A DNA stretch of 14,189 nucleotides from Pseudomonadota bacterium (GCA_018896355.1 JAHIMW010000052.1:1-14189); one strand, 5' to 3'; shown: positions 7,145 through 14,189, counted from the stretch's first letter. Notes: generated by a model not told the origin, from the letters alone. Program-made: numbers and translations.

Positions 7145-9655
7145 TTATTGATTCTGTTTTCTGCCTGCTTCAAATGACAATTTGTTAGTCGCTTTTATAT
7201 AATCATTCGGAGAAATTGCCATCAATGCTGAAAGCCAAACATTCTCAGGAATGCTGTTAAACGGAGCAATGGAAGACAATAAGCCAAGCACAACTACATT
7301 CGCAGTTTTTCCGTTAATATCGCCAAGCCCATAAGCAATTTTGTTGGCATCAATTTTTATCACATGATATTCCTTTAACGCATCGAAAATTTTATCTACA
7401 TCGGGATAATCTTCTCTTTTCATTGCAACAGGCAACACTAAATAATTATTAAACAGGATCGTTCCGTTTGGTTTTAGAAGTTCAAGAAATCCGGGGCGAA
7501 GCACTTCACTAATTTCCATCACAATTAACACATCAACCGAACCAGGCGCCAATACAGGCGAATAGACCGAGCCACAACTGAATGTTGAAATGACAGGTCC
7601 GCCGAGTTGCGCCATTCCGTGAGTATCTCCCTTCACAATGTTTGATTCGGAGTAAGGCGTTCTTAAAACAACTTCAGAAAGAGCTTTGCCAAAAAATAAA
7701 TTCCCTTGCCCGCCGATTCCTCTGATGGCTAATCTCATTGAGTCAGCTAATTTTTCTTTTTCTGTCGCCAGGATTCCTATTTCTCCTACTTTTTCAAATA
7801 CCGGCGGACTTGTTTTTTCAGTAGCATTTTCATCATATATTATTGCATCAAAAGGACAGCACTGCAAACATACAGGAGTGGTTCCACCGCAAAACGTGCA
7901 AAAATTTGTAAAGCTTGGTTTTTTGTCTGCATCAAATTCAATTCCAGGACAAATGTTGCAACGCAAACATCTTTTGCACAGATCGTAATTGCGGGAAATT
8001 TTACGAATTTTCTTTTTGTTTTCAACTTCCTGAATACACAACCCTTCCAGAATCATGGTTGTATACACACCTTTTTCAGCTTCTTCCAAAGATTCAACCA
8101 GAGCCTTCTCCACTTCCTTTAAATTATAGGAGTCCACCACAACCATTCTTCCGCCTTCGGCTTCAACAGCGCGTTTCAGGCTGAAGGTATTCGGAACTCC
8201 AGCCAGATTAGTTTTGCTGCTTGGAGCCGGTTGTCCGCCTGTCATTGCAGTAATTGAATTGTCAAGAATCACTTTGATCCCGGCAGTATGCCTGAAAATT
8301 GCGTTCCTTGTCGAGTCAAGTCCCGTATGGCATTCGCATGAATCGCCAATAAGACTAATGGTTTTAGACGCATACTCAGGCCTTGATAAAACAAATCCCT
8401 GCCTCAGTGAATCGGAAGCGCCCATGCAGCAGACCGTATCCAGTGAGTTGAGAAAATGTAATAGCGTTGAACAACCGATATCGCCAAAAACTGCATAAAG
8501 TTTTTTCTTCTTTTTTAATTTATCAATGCATAATGCAAACGTTCTGTAGGGGCAACCTGGGCAAATTGATGGAGGTCTGCTGACCGCCTTTATTGCAAAT
8601 TCCTGCTTCTTAATTTTATAATTTAAATCAATATGTTTTGAGAGTTGTCCGATAATCATTTCGGGTGTCCAGTCGGTAATCACGCTGTTCTCTTCCTTAC
8701 CAACGACAGGGATGGATAAAAGGCGTAGCTGGTTTTCAAGGTAACGATCACCATCTTCAAAAACAAATATCTTACCTTTGATTCCTGATGTAAATTTTTT
8801 AATTCTTTCTTTAGGCAAAGGGTATGTCATGCCGAGGGAAAGGATTGAAGGGTTTTTGTTAATATTTTTTAAGGCTTCTCTTACGATAATATCACTTTCT
8901 CCGCATAGTACAATTCCCCAGTCTTCATTCCCTTTTTCTTCTGAAACCAATGGAGAGGTTTCAAGCCATTCGCTGATATAAGGAATACGTTCCTGCGTTG
9001 CCTTGTTGTAATTTCGACGTGCAATTTCCGGCATTAACATCCACGCATGAAGTTTCTCGGGCAATGGGCGTCTTTCAATTTTTCTGGATTTTTTTGTAAG
9101 TACCAAGCCTTCTGAATGGGCAAGAATTCCTGAGGCCAGCACAATCACCGGTGTATTGAATTTCCTGCTGATATCTGCAGCAATCCAAGCTGCTTCATAC
9201 ATATCCTGATGATTTCTGGGTTCAATAACAGGCAGGCGAGATGCACTGAAAAAATATCGTGAATCAATTACATGCTGAGTACTGGAAGGAGCATAGTCGG
9301 TCGCTGCATAAATAACCAAGGCTCCTGCATCGGCTGTATAAAAAGCAGAAGTCGTAATGGCATCACCTGCCTGAAAAACACCGGGGATTTTCATGGTCAC
9401 AACAGCATCTGATCCTGCAATGGAATGACCTATTGCAACACCAACCGCCACAGCTTCATTAACCGACCAGCCGACAGTAATTAAATCCTGCACATATTTT
9501 AACGATTTATCAATAACTTCGGTGCTTGGTGTGCCGGGATATCCGTCTGCAGCATGAAACCCTGCATGTATCACTCCCAGAGCAAAAGCTTCATTACCCT
9601 GCAAAATAAATTTGCTCCCCGCTTCTGATTCTACGATTTCATTAAAACGTTCCAT
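7145..9655 (-). CDS. iorA: Fused IorA-IorB indolepyruvate ferredoxin oxidoreductase
   Basis: An 836-residue single-chain 2-oxoacid:ferredoxin oxidoreductase, expected to convert an aryl- or alkyl-2-oxoacid plus CoA into acyl-CoA, CO2 and reduced ferredoxin. The order is a pyruvate-oxidoreductase N-terminal domain (about 15-200, with YPGTPSTEV at 39-47), a middle domain (about 245-345), a TPP-binding domain (about 360-545, with CPGCPYR, GDIGC, GDS at 437 and DNSITAMTGGQPAP at 465-478), a ferredoxin-like region (560-604) and an IorB-type gamma domain (about 640-830, starting RLAIRGIGGQGN). IorA and IorB are normally separate proteins of about 600 and 200 residues. It lies 17 bp after dctM and is probably in the same transcript. 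Single-line hand counts give about 37-38% GC, against 58-70% nearby, and no Shine-Dalgarno precedes the ATG; both suggest transfer. Substrate specificity is unassigned. Confidence 0.9.
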   Translation of the reverse strand: MERFNEIVESEAGSKFILQGNEAFALGVIHAGFHAADGYPGTPSTEVIDKSLKYVQDLITVGWSVNEAVAVGVAIGHSIAGSDAVVTMKIPGVFQAGDAITTSAFYTADAGALVIYAATDYAPSSTQHVIDSRYFFSASRLPVIEPRNHQDMYEAAWIAADISRKFNTPVIVLASGILAHSEGLVLTKKSRKIERRPLPEKLHAWMLMPEIARRNYNKATQERIPYISEWLETSPLVSEEKGNEDWGIVLCGESDIIVREALKNINKNPSILSLGMTYPLPKERIKKFTSGIKGKIFVFEDGDRYLENQLRLLSIPVVGKEENSVITDWTPEMIIGQLSKHIDLNYKIKKQEFAIKAVSRPPSICPGCPYRTFALCIDKLKKKKKLYAVFGDIGCSTLLHFLNSLDTVCCMGASDSLRQGFVLSRPEYASKTISLIGDSCECHTGLDSTRNAIFRHTAGIKVILDNSITAMTGGQPAPSSKTNLAGVPNTFSLKRAVEAEGGRMVVVDSYNLKEVEKALVESLEEAEKGVYTTMILEGLCIQEVENKKKIRKISRNYDLCKRCLRCNICPGIEFDADKKPSFTNFCTFCGGTTPVCLQCCPFDAIIYDENATEKTSPPVFEKVGEIGILATEKEKLADSMRLAIRGIGGQGNLFFGKALSEVVLRTPYSESNIVKGDTHGMAQLGGPVISTFSCGSVYSPVLAPGSVDVLIVMEISEVLRPGFLELLKPNGTILFNNYLVLPVAMKREDYPDVDKIFDALKEYHVIKIDANKIAYGLGDINGKTANVVVLGLLSSIAPFNSIPENVWLSALMAISPNDYIKATNKLSFEAGRKQNQ

Positions 9656-9672
9656 GTTTCATAATTTTAATT

Positions 9673-10980
9673 TTACTTCACAAGATCCGATAGGACGAGC
9701 ACCGTCCAGTAAGGAAATAACATGAGCAGTATGATCGATAGGATATAAGCTGGGATGTACCAAAAGGCGCCCCGAAACACGGTTGCCAGGGAAATATCAG
9801 GGGCCATTCCGGCAACAATATAACAGCAAATACCGATCGGGGGCATGATCGAACCCATGGTCGTGACGATGGTGATGACCTGGCCGAACCAGATCGGGTC
9901 GTACCCGAGCTGTACCACGAGGGGATAAAATATGGGCAGCGACACCAGCAGGAACGCCAGTGCATCCATCACACAGCCGCCGACGACGTAGCATAAAAGA
10001 ATCACACAAAGGAGCATCCAGTTCGGCAAGGCAAGTCCGCTGATCCATCCGGCCACCTCGTAAGGCAGTCTGGTTATTGTCAAAAAGCGGCTAAAGATCA
10101 CGGCTCCCGCGACAATCATGAAGACAAGGCAGGAAATGCGGAGTGTATCGACAATGGATTTGAGAAATCCTTGCCAGGAGAGCTTCCTTCTGATGACGCA
10201 GATGGCGAGCCCGAGAGTGCAACTGGCTGCTGCTGCCTCCGTTGCCGTGACTACACCGGTGAAAAGGGCGTACATGATGATGGCAAAGAGGATAAGGACA
10301 TCGATAATGTCGGGCAGGGCCTTAAAACGTTCTTTCCAGGTACTCTTGGGTCCTTTAGGCCCCCAGTCAGGATGCCGCCAGCAGATAAAGAAAACGGTGG
10401 CCGCAATAGCGATCGTCAGGATGGCGCTCGGTATGATGTTGCCAAAAAAAAGCTTCCCTATCGATTGTCCAGTGTAAAGTCCGTAAACGACGAGAACGAT
10501 GCTGGGCGGGATGAGGACGCCGAGGGTAGCGCCGGCGGCCACGGAACCGGCGTTGAGTTGGGGATGGTAATTGTATTTCTTCATCTCCGGTATGGCCACC
10601 TTGCTCATGGTCGCTGCCGTGGCGGTGTTGCTGCCGCTTATAGCCGAAAATGCCGCACAGGCCATGATCGTTGTGATTGCCAGCCCACCCTTGTAGTGGC
10701 CGAACCAGCGATATGTCGCTTGATAGAGGCCATTGTTGTAACCCCCATAGTGAACGAACTCGCCGACGAGGATGAACATGGGAATAACCGTGAGCCCGTA
10801 GTTGGAGAAAATGCTCCACATGTCGGCCCCGACCATGCCGAATGCCGCCTTGAACGAGGTCACATAGGCAAAGCCCAGAAAGCCGATCAACGCCATAGTG
10901 AAACCGGCCGGTATCTTGAACAAAAAAAGAACGGCAAACATGATCGCAATGCCGTATACGCCGACCATAGGTCCTTCCAT
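9673..10980 (-). CDS. dctM: TRAP transporter large permease DctM
   Basis: A 435-residue integral membrane protein, the ion-coupled transport subunit of a tripartite ATP-independent periplasmic (TRAP) transporter. It has about a dozen hydrophobic segments and typical DctM signatures: SAISGSNTATAATM (112-125), an N-terminal VIPMFILVGEF helix (65-75) and ATLGVLIPPS (151-160), plus a repeat-related TTMGSIMPPIG in the second half. Length is typical. The ATG follows dctQ by 2 bp, and its AAGGAGGAA ribosome binding site is made of the last codons of dctQ, which implies translational coupling. It works with DctQ in the inner membrane to import the ligand delivered by DctP, driven by a sodium or proton gradient. 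Confidence 0.96.
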   Translation of the reverse strand: MEGPMVGVYGIAIMFAVLFLFKIPAGFTMALIGFLGFAYVTSFKAAFGMVGADMWSIFSNYGLTVIPMFILVGEFVHYGGYNNGLYQATYRWFGHYKGGLAITTIMACAAFSAISGSNTATAATMSKVAIPEMKKYNYHPQLNAGSVAAGATLGVLIPPSIVLVVYGLYTGQSIGKLFFGNIIPSAILTIAIAATVFFICWRHPDWGPKGPKSTWKERFKALPDIIDVLILFAIIMYALFTGVVTATEAAAASCTLGLAICVIRRKLSWQGFLKSIVDTLRISCLVFMIVAGAVIFSRFLTITRLPYEVAGWISGLALPNWMLLCVILLCYVVGGCVMDALAFLLVSLPIFYPLVVQLGYDPIWFGQVITIVTTMGSIMPPIGICCYIVAGMAPDISLATVFRGAFWYIPAYILSIILLMLFPYWTVLVLSDLVK

Positions 10981-10982
10981 CC

Positions 10983-11465
10983 CTATTCCTCCTTGGGAGA
11001 CAGCTTTTTTAGAAAATCAACGGAGGCGGAGAAACATAACAGAGCAAACCCTACCGATACGGCAAAGACGAAGGGGTGAAAAACAATCTTCAATGTTTCC
11101 GATACTTCATGGGATTCGTAGATCTTCATGCCCCAGACATAGACCTGCCAGGACACGATCCCGAAAAATATCATGATGACAACGTCCGCCAGCGCTTCAA
11201 TGTAGGTCTGGATTTTTTTCGGAAATTTCTCGGTCAAGATGTCCACCACGATATGGTCCTTGTTTTTCTGGGTGTAGCCAAGGGCAAAGGCGATGACGAC
11301 GGCGCCCAGGAAGGAAACAATCTCGTATGTCCCCCGGAAGGGCAGATGAAATATTCTCAGGATGACGTTCCCGGTAGCGAGAAGCATGAGGGCGAGCACG
11401 GCAATGCCGCCCAGGATCATGGAAATTCTATTGAGAAAGTTGTTTATTGCTTCGAGATATTTCAT
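10983..11465 (-). CDS. dctQ: TRAP transporter small permease DctQ
   Basis: A 160-residue membrane protein with four predicted transmembrane segments (about 15-37, 48-68, 88-110, 127-147), the normal topology of the TRAP small subunit. The family pattern G--EIVSFLGAVVIAFALGY----DHIVVDI is visible at about 44-75. AGGAGG at 11471-11476, 5 nt before the ATG, supports the start. It lies between dctP (149 bp upstream) and dctM (2 bp downstream). The upstream spacer carries one copy of the hairpin element that also occurs in the dctP leader. Confidence 0.93.
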   Translation of the reverse strand: MKYLEAINNFLNRISMILGGIAVLALMLLATGNVILRIFHLPFRGTYEIVSFLGAVVIAFALGYTQKNKDHIVVDILTEKFPKKIQTYIEALADVVIMIFFGIVSWQVYVWGMKIYESHEVSETLKIVFHPFVFAVSVGFALLCFSASVDFLKKLSPKEE

Positions 11466-11475
11466 CTCCCCCTCC

Positions 11476-11547
11476 TAACCCCGGTAAGCGGGATAAGTAC
11501 GTTAACGAAATTGCTTTCTGCAAGAAAACAATTTCTAACTTACTAAA
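11476..11547 (-). repeat. Copy A of hairpin-containing repeat in dctP-dctQ spacer
   Basis: About 72 bp similar to 12707-12788. The first 46 bases of the plus-strand alignment differ at 9 positions by hand comparison. It contains the palindrome CGTTAACG (11500-11507). In the minus-strand transcript, 11535-11523 and 11519-11507 form a 13-bp stem with one U-G wobble and a UGC loop. The element ends about 11 bp from the dctQ start codon and includes part of the dctQ ribosome binding site. Possible roles are a processing or stability element that sets DctP versus DctQM levels, a DNA operator, or a small mobile repeat. Confidence 0.7.
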
Positions 11548-11596
11548 CCCACTGACGGGCGCGGGCATGCTTCTCTGTCGATAAGAACCAACATCG

Positions 11597-11608
11597 GCCG
11601 GCGCCGGC
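11597..11608. repeat. GCCGGC-GCCGGC palindrome downstream of dctP
   Basis: A perfect 12-bp palindrome beginning 5 bp after the dctP stop in the direction of transcription. As RNA it could form only a very short-looped hairpin, with no T-run, so it is at most an attenuator or mRNA 3'-end element in the dctP-dctQ spacer. Confidence 0.4.
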
Positions 11609-11613
11609 TTGTC

Positions 11614-12645
11614 CTACTTACCGGTAAACTGTTTTTCGTACTTATCTTTGAGTTTGTAGAGATCCTGCATGATCTGGGCTCCGTTGAGCCCCGCCGCCGT
11701 TACTCTCTTGACGTAATCATCGATCATTGGTTTAACCAGGCCGGGGATCTGGGCCTTTTCGGAGGCAGGCAGGTTCAGCACCTGATGGTTGTATTTCTCT
11801 TTCGACCATTTGAGGGCTTCCTTGACGTGATTGTCAACGTATGTGGCCGTCCATTCCGCCTGTTCGCGCCTGAGGTCGTCAAAGACCTTCTTCACGTCGG
11901 CAGGCAATGAATTCCACTTCTCTTTGTTCATCACCACGGCGAAGGTTACGACAAAGAGGTTCGTGTCTGTCGCATAGGGCGTGTAAGCGGCAAAGTTGAA
12001 GTCTTTGAGTATCTCCATGGAAGAGACTACCCCTTTGACCACGCCTTTCTGCAATGCTTCCGGGGTTTCCGACTGAGGCATCGCAATCGGAATGGCGCCC
12101 AGTCTCTTGACAGCTTCTGCACCCGTGCCCGATACCCGCAGCTCCATTCCTTTCAGGTCTTTCAGTGATTTTACCGGCTTGGACGTCATGAAATCAGCCG
12201 GTGGGCAGGTAAAGAGGGTGAGAAGTTTTACTTTTTCGAATTCTTTCGGATATTTTTCGATAAGGTCGTAAAGAGCGAGGCTGGCGGCCTTGGCGCTCGT
12301 GAAGCCGATAGGCAGGTCAACGGCTTCGGAAACAAGGAAGCGGCCTGGCTGGTAGCTCATGGCAAAATTACCGATGTCGGCCGTGCCGGTAATAACGCCG
12401 TCAAAGATGTTTTTTGCGGGAAGAAGTGTGCCGCCCGGGAAGGTCTGCACCTTCACCGCGCCTTTGGTCCTTTGTTCCACCTCTTTGGCCCACCTTTCCA
12501 TCTGAACACTGGGAAATGTCGAGGCCGGTGGAAAATTGGCATAGGTCAGTTTTATCTGACTCCATACGCTTCCGGGAAGAACGATGTGCGCGCCTAAAAT
12601 AAAGATAAACGCAAAAAGAATCGGCAAACTTTTTTTGGCCTTCAT
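11614..12645 (-). CDS. dctP: TRAP transporter periplasmic substrate-binding protein DctP
   Basis: A 343-residue extracytoplasmic solute receptor that captures the ligand in the periplasm and hands it to DctQM. An N-terminal signal peptide is evident (KAKK, a hydrophobic core at 7-24, probable cleavage near V27-W28-S29/Q30). The mature part begins with the typical IKLTYANFPPASTF strand and includes GTLLPAKNIFDGVITGTADIG (about 72-92). GMELRVSGTGAEAVKRLGA follows, in which Arg170 is the conserved residue that in most TRAP receptors binds the ligand carboxylate; the PEALQKGVVKGVVS helix comes next. This indicates an organic acid ligand but not which one. An AAGGAGG site lies 6 nt before the ATG. 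It is first in the operon, driven by a promoter at 12839-12866 with a leader of about 185 nt. Confidence 0.95.
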   Translation of the reverse strand: MKAKKSLPILFAFIFILGAHIVLPGSVWSQIKLTYANFPPASTFPSVQMERWAKEVEQRTKGAVKVQTFPGGTLLPAKNIFDGVITGTADIGNFAMSYQPGRFLVSEAVDLPIGFTSAKAASLALYDLIEKYPKEFEKVKLLTLFTCPPADFMTSKPVKSLKDLKGMELRVSGTGAEAVKRLGAIPIAMPQSETPEALQKGVVKGVVSSMEILKDFNFAAYTPYATDTNLFVVTFAVVMNKEKWNSLPADVKKVFDDLRREQAEWTATYVDNHVKEALKWSKEKYNHQVLNLPASEKAQIPGLVKPMIDDYVKRVTAAGLNGAQIMQDLYKLKDKYEKQFTGK

Positions 12646-12706
12646 AATAATCCTCCTTGTTGTTTATTGCGACCTTCGTAAGGCCGTCCTGTTTTTTGAC
12701 ACTCCC

Positions 12707-12788
12707 TGACCCCGATAAACTGGACAAGCGCGTTAACGAAATTATTTTCTGCCAGAAAAACGCAGAAAATGACTTCTAACATACTAAA
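12707..12788 (-). repeat. Copy B of hairpin-containing repeat in dctP leader
   Basis: Second copy of the element at 11476-11547, here inside the untranslated leader of dctP. Shared blocks on the plus strand include ACCCCG, CGTTAACGAAATT (B: 12731-12743), TTTCTGC and CTTAC/CATAC followed by TAAA. In the minus-strand RNA the segments 12775-12761 and 12751-12737 pair over 15 positions with one G-U wobble and one C-A mismatch around a 9-nt loop. The same region also holds the tight DNA dyad TTTTCTG-C-CAGAAAA (12745-12759). The hairpin position and its flanks are conserved between copies while loop length differs. Confidence 0.7.
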
Positions 12789-12812
12789 TCTGACCTTGAC
12801 AAAATATTTTTC

Positions 12813-12859
12813 TATACTTGACCATTTTGGCGGTGGTAAGTATACTGTGACCATTATGG
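12813..12859. promoter_or_regulatory. Paired direct repeats over the divergent promoters (candidate operator)
   Basis: TATACTTGACCATTTTGG (12813-12830) and TATACTGTGACCATTATGG (12841-12859) differ only by one inserted G and one T/A change and are separated by 10 bp. They overlay the spacer and hexamers of both the dctP and the CoA-transferase promoters. A regulator bound here could control both directions at once. No regulator gene is in the window. Confidence 0.55.
12818..12846 (+). promoter_or_regulatory. Promoter of the CoA-transferase gene
   Basis: TTGACC (12818-12823), a 17-bp spacer and TATACT (12841-12846), each hexamer one base from consensus. The expected start of transcription is about 12853, giving a leader of roughly 110 nt to ATG 12962. 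It overlaps the minus-strand dctP promoter, whose -10 uses the same palindrome AGTATACT (12839-12846). Confidence 0.6.
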
Positions 12860-12866
12860 ATGTCAA
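12839..12866 (-). promoter_or_regulatory. Promoter of the dctPQM-ior operon
   Basis: Read on the minus strand: TTGACA (12866-12861), a 16-bp spacer and TATACT (12844-12839). The -35 matches consensus and the -10 differs by one base; the spacer is one short of optimal. Expected start about 12832, with a leader of roughly 185 nt carrying repeat copy B before dctP. Confidence 0.65.
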
Positions 12867-12961
12867 CATAAAATAACAGAAAAAATAACACCAGAAGTAT
12901 CGTGAAGGAAAATCTTACGATTCTTTGTTTCAATAATATCAAAATTATAGAGGAGGGTGAC

Positions 12962-14149
12962 ATGGAGATCTTTAAAGAAATGACAATGCTGTCCCTGGAG
13001 CAGGCAACGGTGCTGCCTTACCTCAGCTACCGGCTGGCCATGGACGGCATCCGGGTGATACGGCTGGAACACCCGGTATATGGAGATCCCAATCGGATGA
13101 TTGGGGGGAACAAGCTGGGAGAAGAGCGGATGAATACCTATTTCATGGCGATAAACGCCGGGAAAGAAGCTGTTACCCTGAACCTTGGCTCGCCTGAAGG
13201 ACAGGATCTCCTGAAAGAGATGATCGTGAAACTGAAGGTTGATATCTTCGCCACAAACCAGCTGCCGAGAAATTATGAGAAACTGGGGATTGATTACCAT
13301 ACCTTGCAGGCGGTTAAACCTGATCTCATCTGGGTCGGGCTGACGGGATTTGGACCGGAGAGTAACGAGGCCGCCTACGACCCCATCCTGCAAGCGCGGG
13401 GCGGTCTTATGGAACTCACAGGCAAGGCCGGCGAGGACCCGCAGGTGATGGGAGTGCCGCTGCCCGATATGGGGACGAGCGAGCATGCATATGGACTCAT
13501 CATGAAAGCCCTTTTCAAACGTGCCAGAACCGGAGTGGGGGAAAGGATCGACGTCTCCATGCTTATGTCCACCGCCTCCTGGCTCACCGTGCCGATCACG
13601 TTGACGAAGTCTTTTGGAAACAAGATTTCGAGGCGAGGAAATACGCACGAATTCTTCGCCCCTGTCTCCGTCTATGAGACAAAGGACGGGTACGTCTACA
13701 TTGCCGTCGGGAACGACCGCCAGTGGGTCTCCTTCACGCAGCTCCCCGGCTTTGAGAAGCTGGCAGTAGCAGATTACGAAAAGAACAGCGGACGTATCAA
13801 AGATGTGAAGAACCTTAATATGCAGATAAATGAATGCACACAGACGAAGACAACCGCCGAGATGATAGATATCTGCCAAAAGGCCACGATTGCGATTTCC
13901 CGGGTAAATACGATCGAGGAGGTCATTGAAGACGTCTATATAAAAGAGGCCCTCCTTACCGCAAAAGACCCGATCACGGGTACGCAGATATTCATGGCTC
14001 CGCCGCCGTTTATGACCTCCTTCCTCAAGGAGTCCGGTCGTCAGATGACCTTTCCGCCCCGGTTCGGGGAACACAACGCGCATATTTACGGCGCACTCGG
14101 GTACTCTTCCGGAAAGCTGCAGGAACTGAAGAAGAAAGAAGTTATTTAG
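12962..14149 (+). CDS. Family III (CaiB/BaiF) CoA-transferase
   Basis: A 395-residue cytoplasmic class III CoA-transferase, which moves CoA between carboxylic acids through an aspartyl-CoA anhydride/thioester route. The N-terminal nucleotide-binding-like part contains DGIRVIRLEHPVYGDPNR (28-45), followed by FMAINAGKEAVTLNL (61-75) and LIWVGLTGFG (122-131). The catalytic aspartate is Asp169 in GVPLPDMGTSEHAYG, with the GVGERIDVSML strand after it and RRGNTH downstream. The fold is complete and of normal length (about 390-430). ATG 12962 was chosen because AGGAGG (12951-12956) lies 5 nt upstream; an in-frame GTG 60 bp earlier lacks such a site. The gene is divergent from dctP and followed after 36 bp by another ribosome binding site and start, so it heads its own operon, as with two-subunit CoA-transferases such as the benzylsuccinate type. 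Substrate unknown. Confidence 0.93.
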   Translation: MEIFKEMTMLSLEQATVLPYLSYRLAMDGIRVIRLEHPVYGDPNRMIGGNKLGEERMNTYFMAINAGKEAVTLNLGSPEGQDLLKEMIVKLKVDIFATNQLPRNYEKLGIDYHTLQAVKPDLIWVGLTGFGPESNEAAYDPILQARGGLMELTGKAGEDPQVMGVPLPDMGTSEHAYGLIMKALFKRARTGVGERIDVSMLMSTASWLTVPITLTKSFGNKISRRGNTHEFFAPVSVYETKDGYVYIAVGNDRQWVSFTQLPGFEKLAVADYEKNSGRIKDVKNLNMQINECTQTKTTAEMIDICQKATIAISRVNTIEEVIEDVYIKEALLTAKDPITGTQIFMAPPPFMTSFLKESGRQMTFPPRFGEHNAHIYGALGYSSGKLQELKKKEVI

Positions 14150-14185
14150 CCACGCCGTATCTTGTGCTTGAATAAAGGAGGATAT

Positions 14186-14189
14186 ATGG
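14186..14189 (+). CDS. Start of the next gene, cut by the window edge
   Basis: AAAGGAGG at 14174-14181 followed by ATAT and ATGG at the very end of the window indicates a new start codon (14186-14188) 36 bp after the CoA-transferase stop. Only four bases are present, so nothing can be said of the product. Position and spacing suggest the same operon, possibly a second CoA-transferase subunit or a downstream acyl-CoA enzyme. Confidence 0.55.

Noticed and set aside
5692..7173. Long minus-strand open frame (493 codons) opposite trpB2
   Set aside because: Shadow of a high-GC gene; low-complexity His/Gly/Val-rich translation and no domain signature.
12642..12869. Possible 75-residue leader peptide upstream of dctP
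   Set aside because: Its start codon lies upstream of the predicted dctP transcription start and overlaps the promoter; there is no ribosome binding site, and it only translates repeat copy B.
12863..14083. Minus-strand open frame (406 codons) opposite the CoA-transferase
   Set aside because: Antisense to an intact family III CoA-transferase, no ribosome binding site, no recognisable domain.

Overview
The window looks like a piece of an anaerobic, moderately GC-rich bacterial chromosome, most plausibly from the Desulfobacterota (Syntrophales-like syntrophs or related deltaproteobacteria) or a metagenome contig from such an organism. This is an inference from gene content: a decarboxylase-type acyl-CoA carboxyltransferase, a ferredoxin-dependent 2-oxoacid oxidoreductase, a TRAP transporter, a family III CoA-transferase and a TrpB2-type tryptophan synthase beta chain. 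Most genes have strong AGGAGG-type ribosome binding sites. No rRNA, tRNA, CRISPR array or complete mobile element was seen.

Layout. Bases 1-377 hold debris of phage-type regulators: the start of a BRO-N antirepressor gene that runs off the left edge, and a decayed C-terminal fragment resembling ORF6N-domain proteins. Three minus-strand genes occupy 430-5334: an acyl-CoA carboxyltransferase, then 16 bp downstream a MacroD-type macrodomain protein, then a membrane-anchored penicillin-acylase-family Ntn hydrolase. A repeat-bearing divergent intergenic region (5335-5667) carries a good sigma70-type promoter for the plus-strand trpB2 gene (5668-7035). Two hairpins separate trpB2 from the convergent minus-strand genes that follow.

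The right half is the most coherent unit. A minus-strand TRAP transporter operon (dctP 12645-11614, dctQ 11465-10983, dctM 10980-9673) is followed after 17 bp by a single-chain fusion of indolepyruvate ferredoxin oxidoreductase alpha and beta subunits (9655-7145). Divergent from dctP is a family III CoA-transferase (12962-14149), and another gene begins at the right edge. The natural reading is an uptake-and-activation module. TRAP imports an organic acid, and the two enzyme types (2-oxoacid to acyl-CoA with reduced ferredoxin, and CoA transfer) put it or a derivative into CoA-thioester form. The substrate cannot be read from sequence.

Two regulatory observations stand out. The dctP and CoA-transferase promoters are interlocked and share one AGTATACT palindrome as the -10 of both, over a pair of near-identical direct repeats. 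A roughly 72-82 nt element with a conserved hairpin occurs twice, once in the dctP leader and once in the dctP-dctQ spacer. The oxidoreductase gene is strikingly AT-rich and lacks a Shine-Dalgarno sequence, unlike its neighbours, which suggests acquisition from a distant donor into an existing operon.
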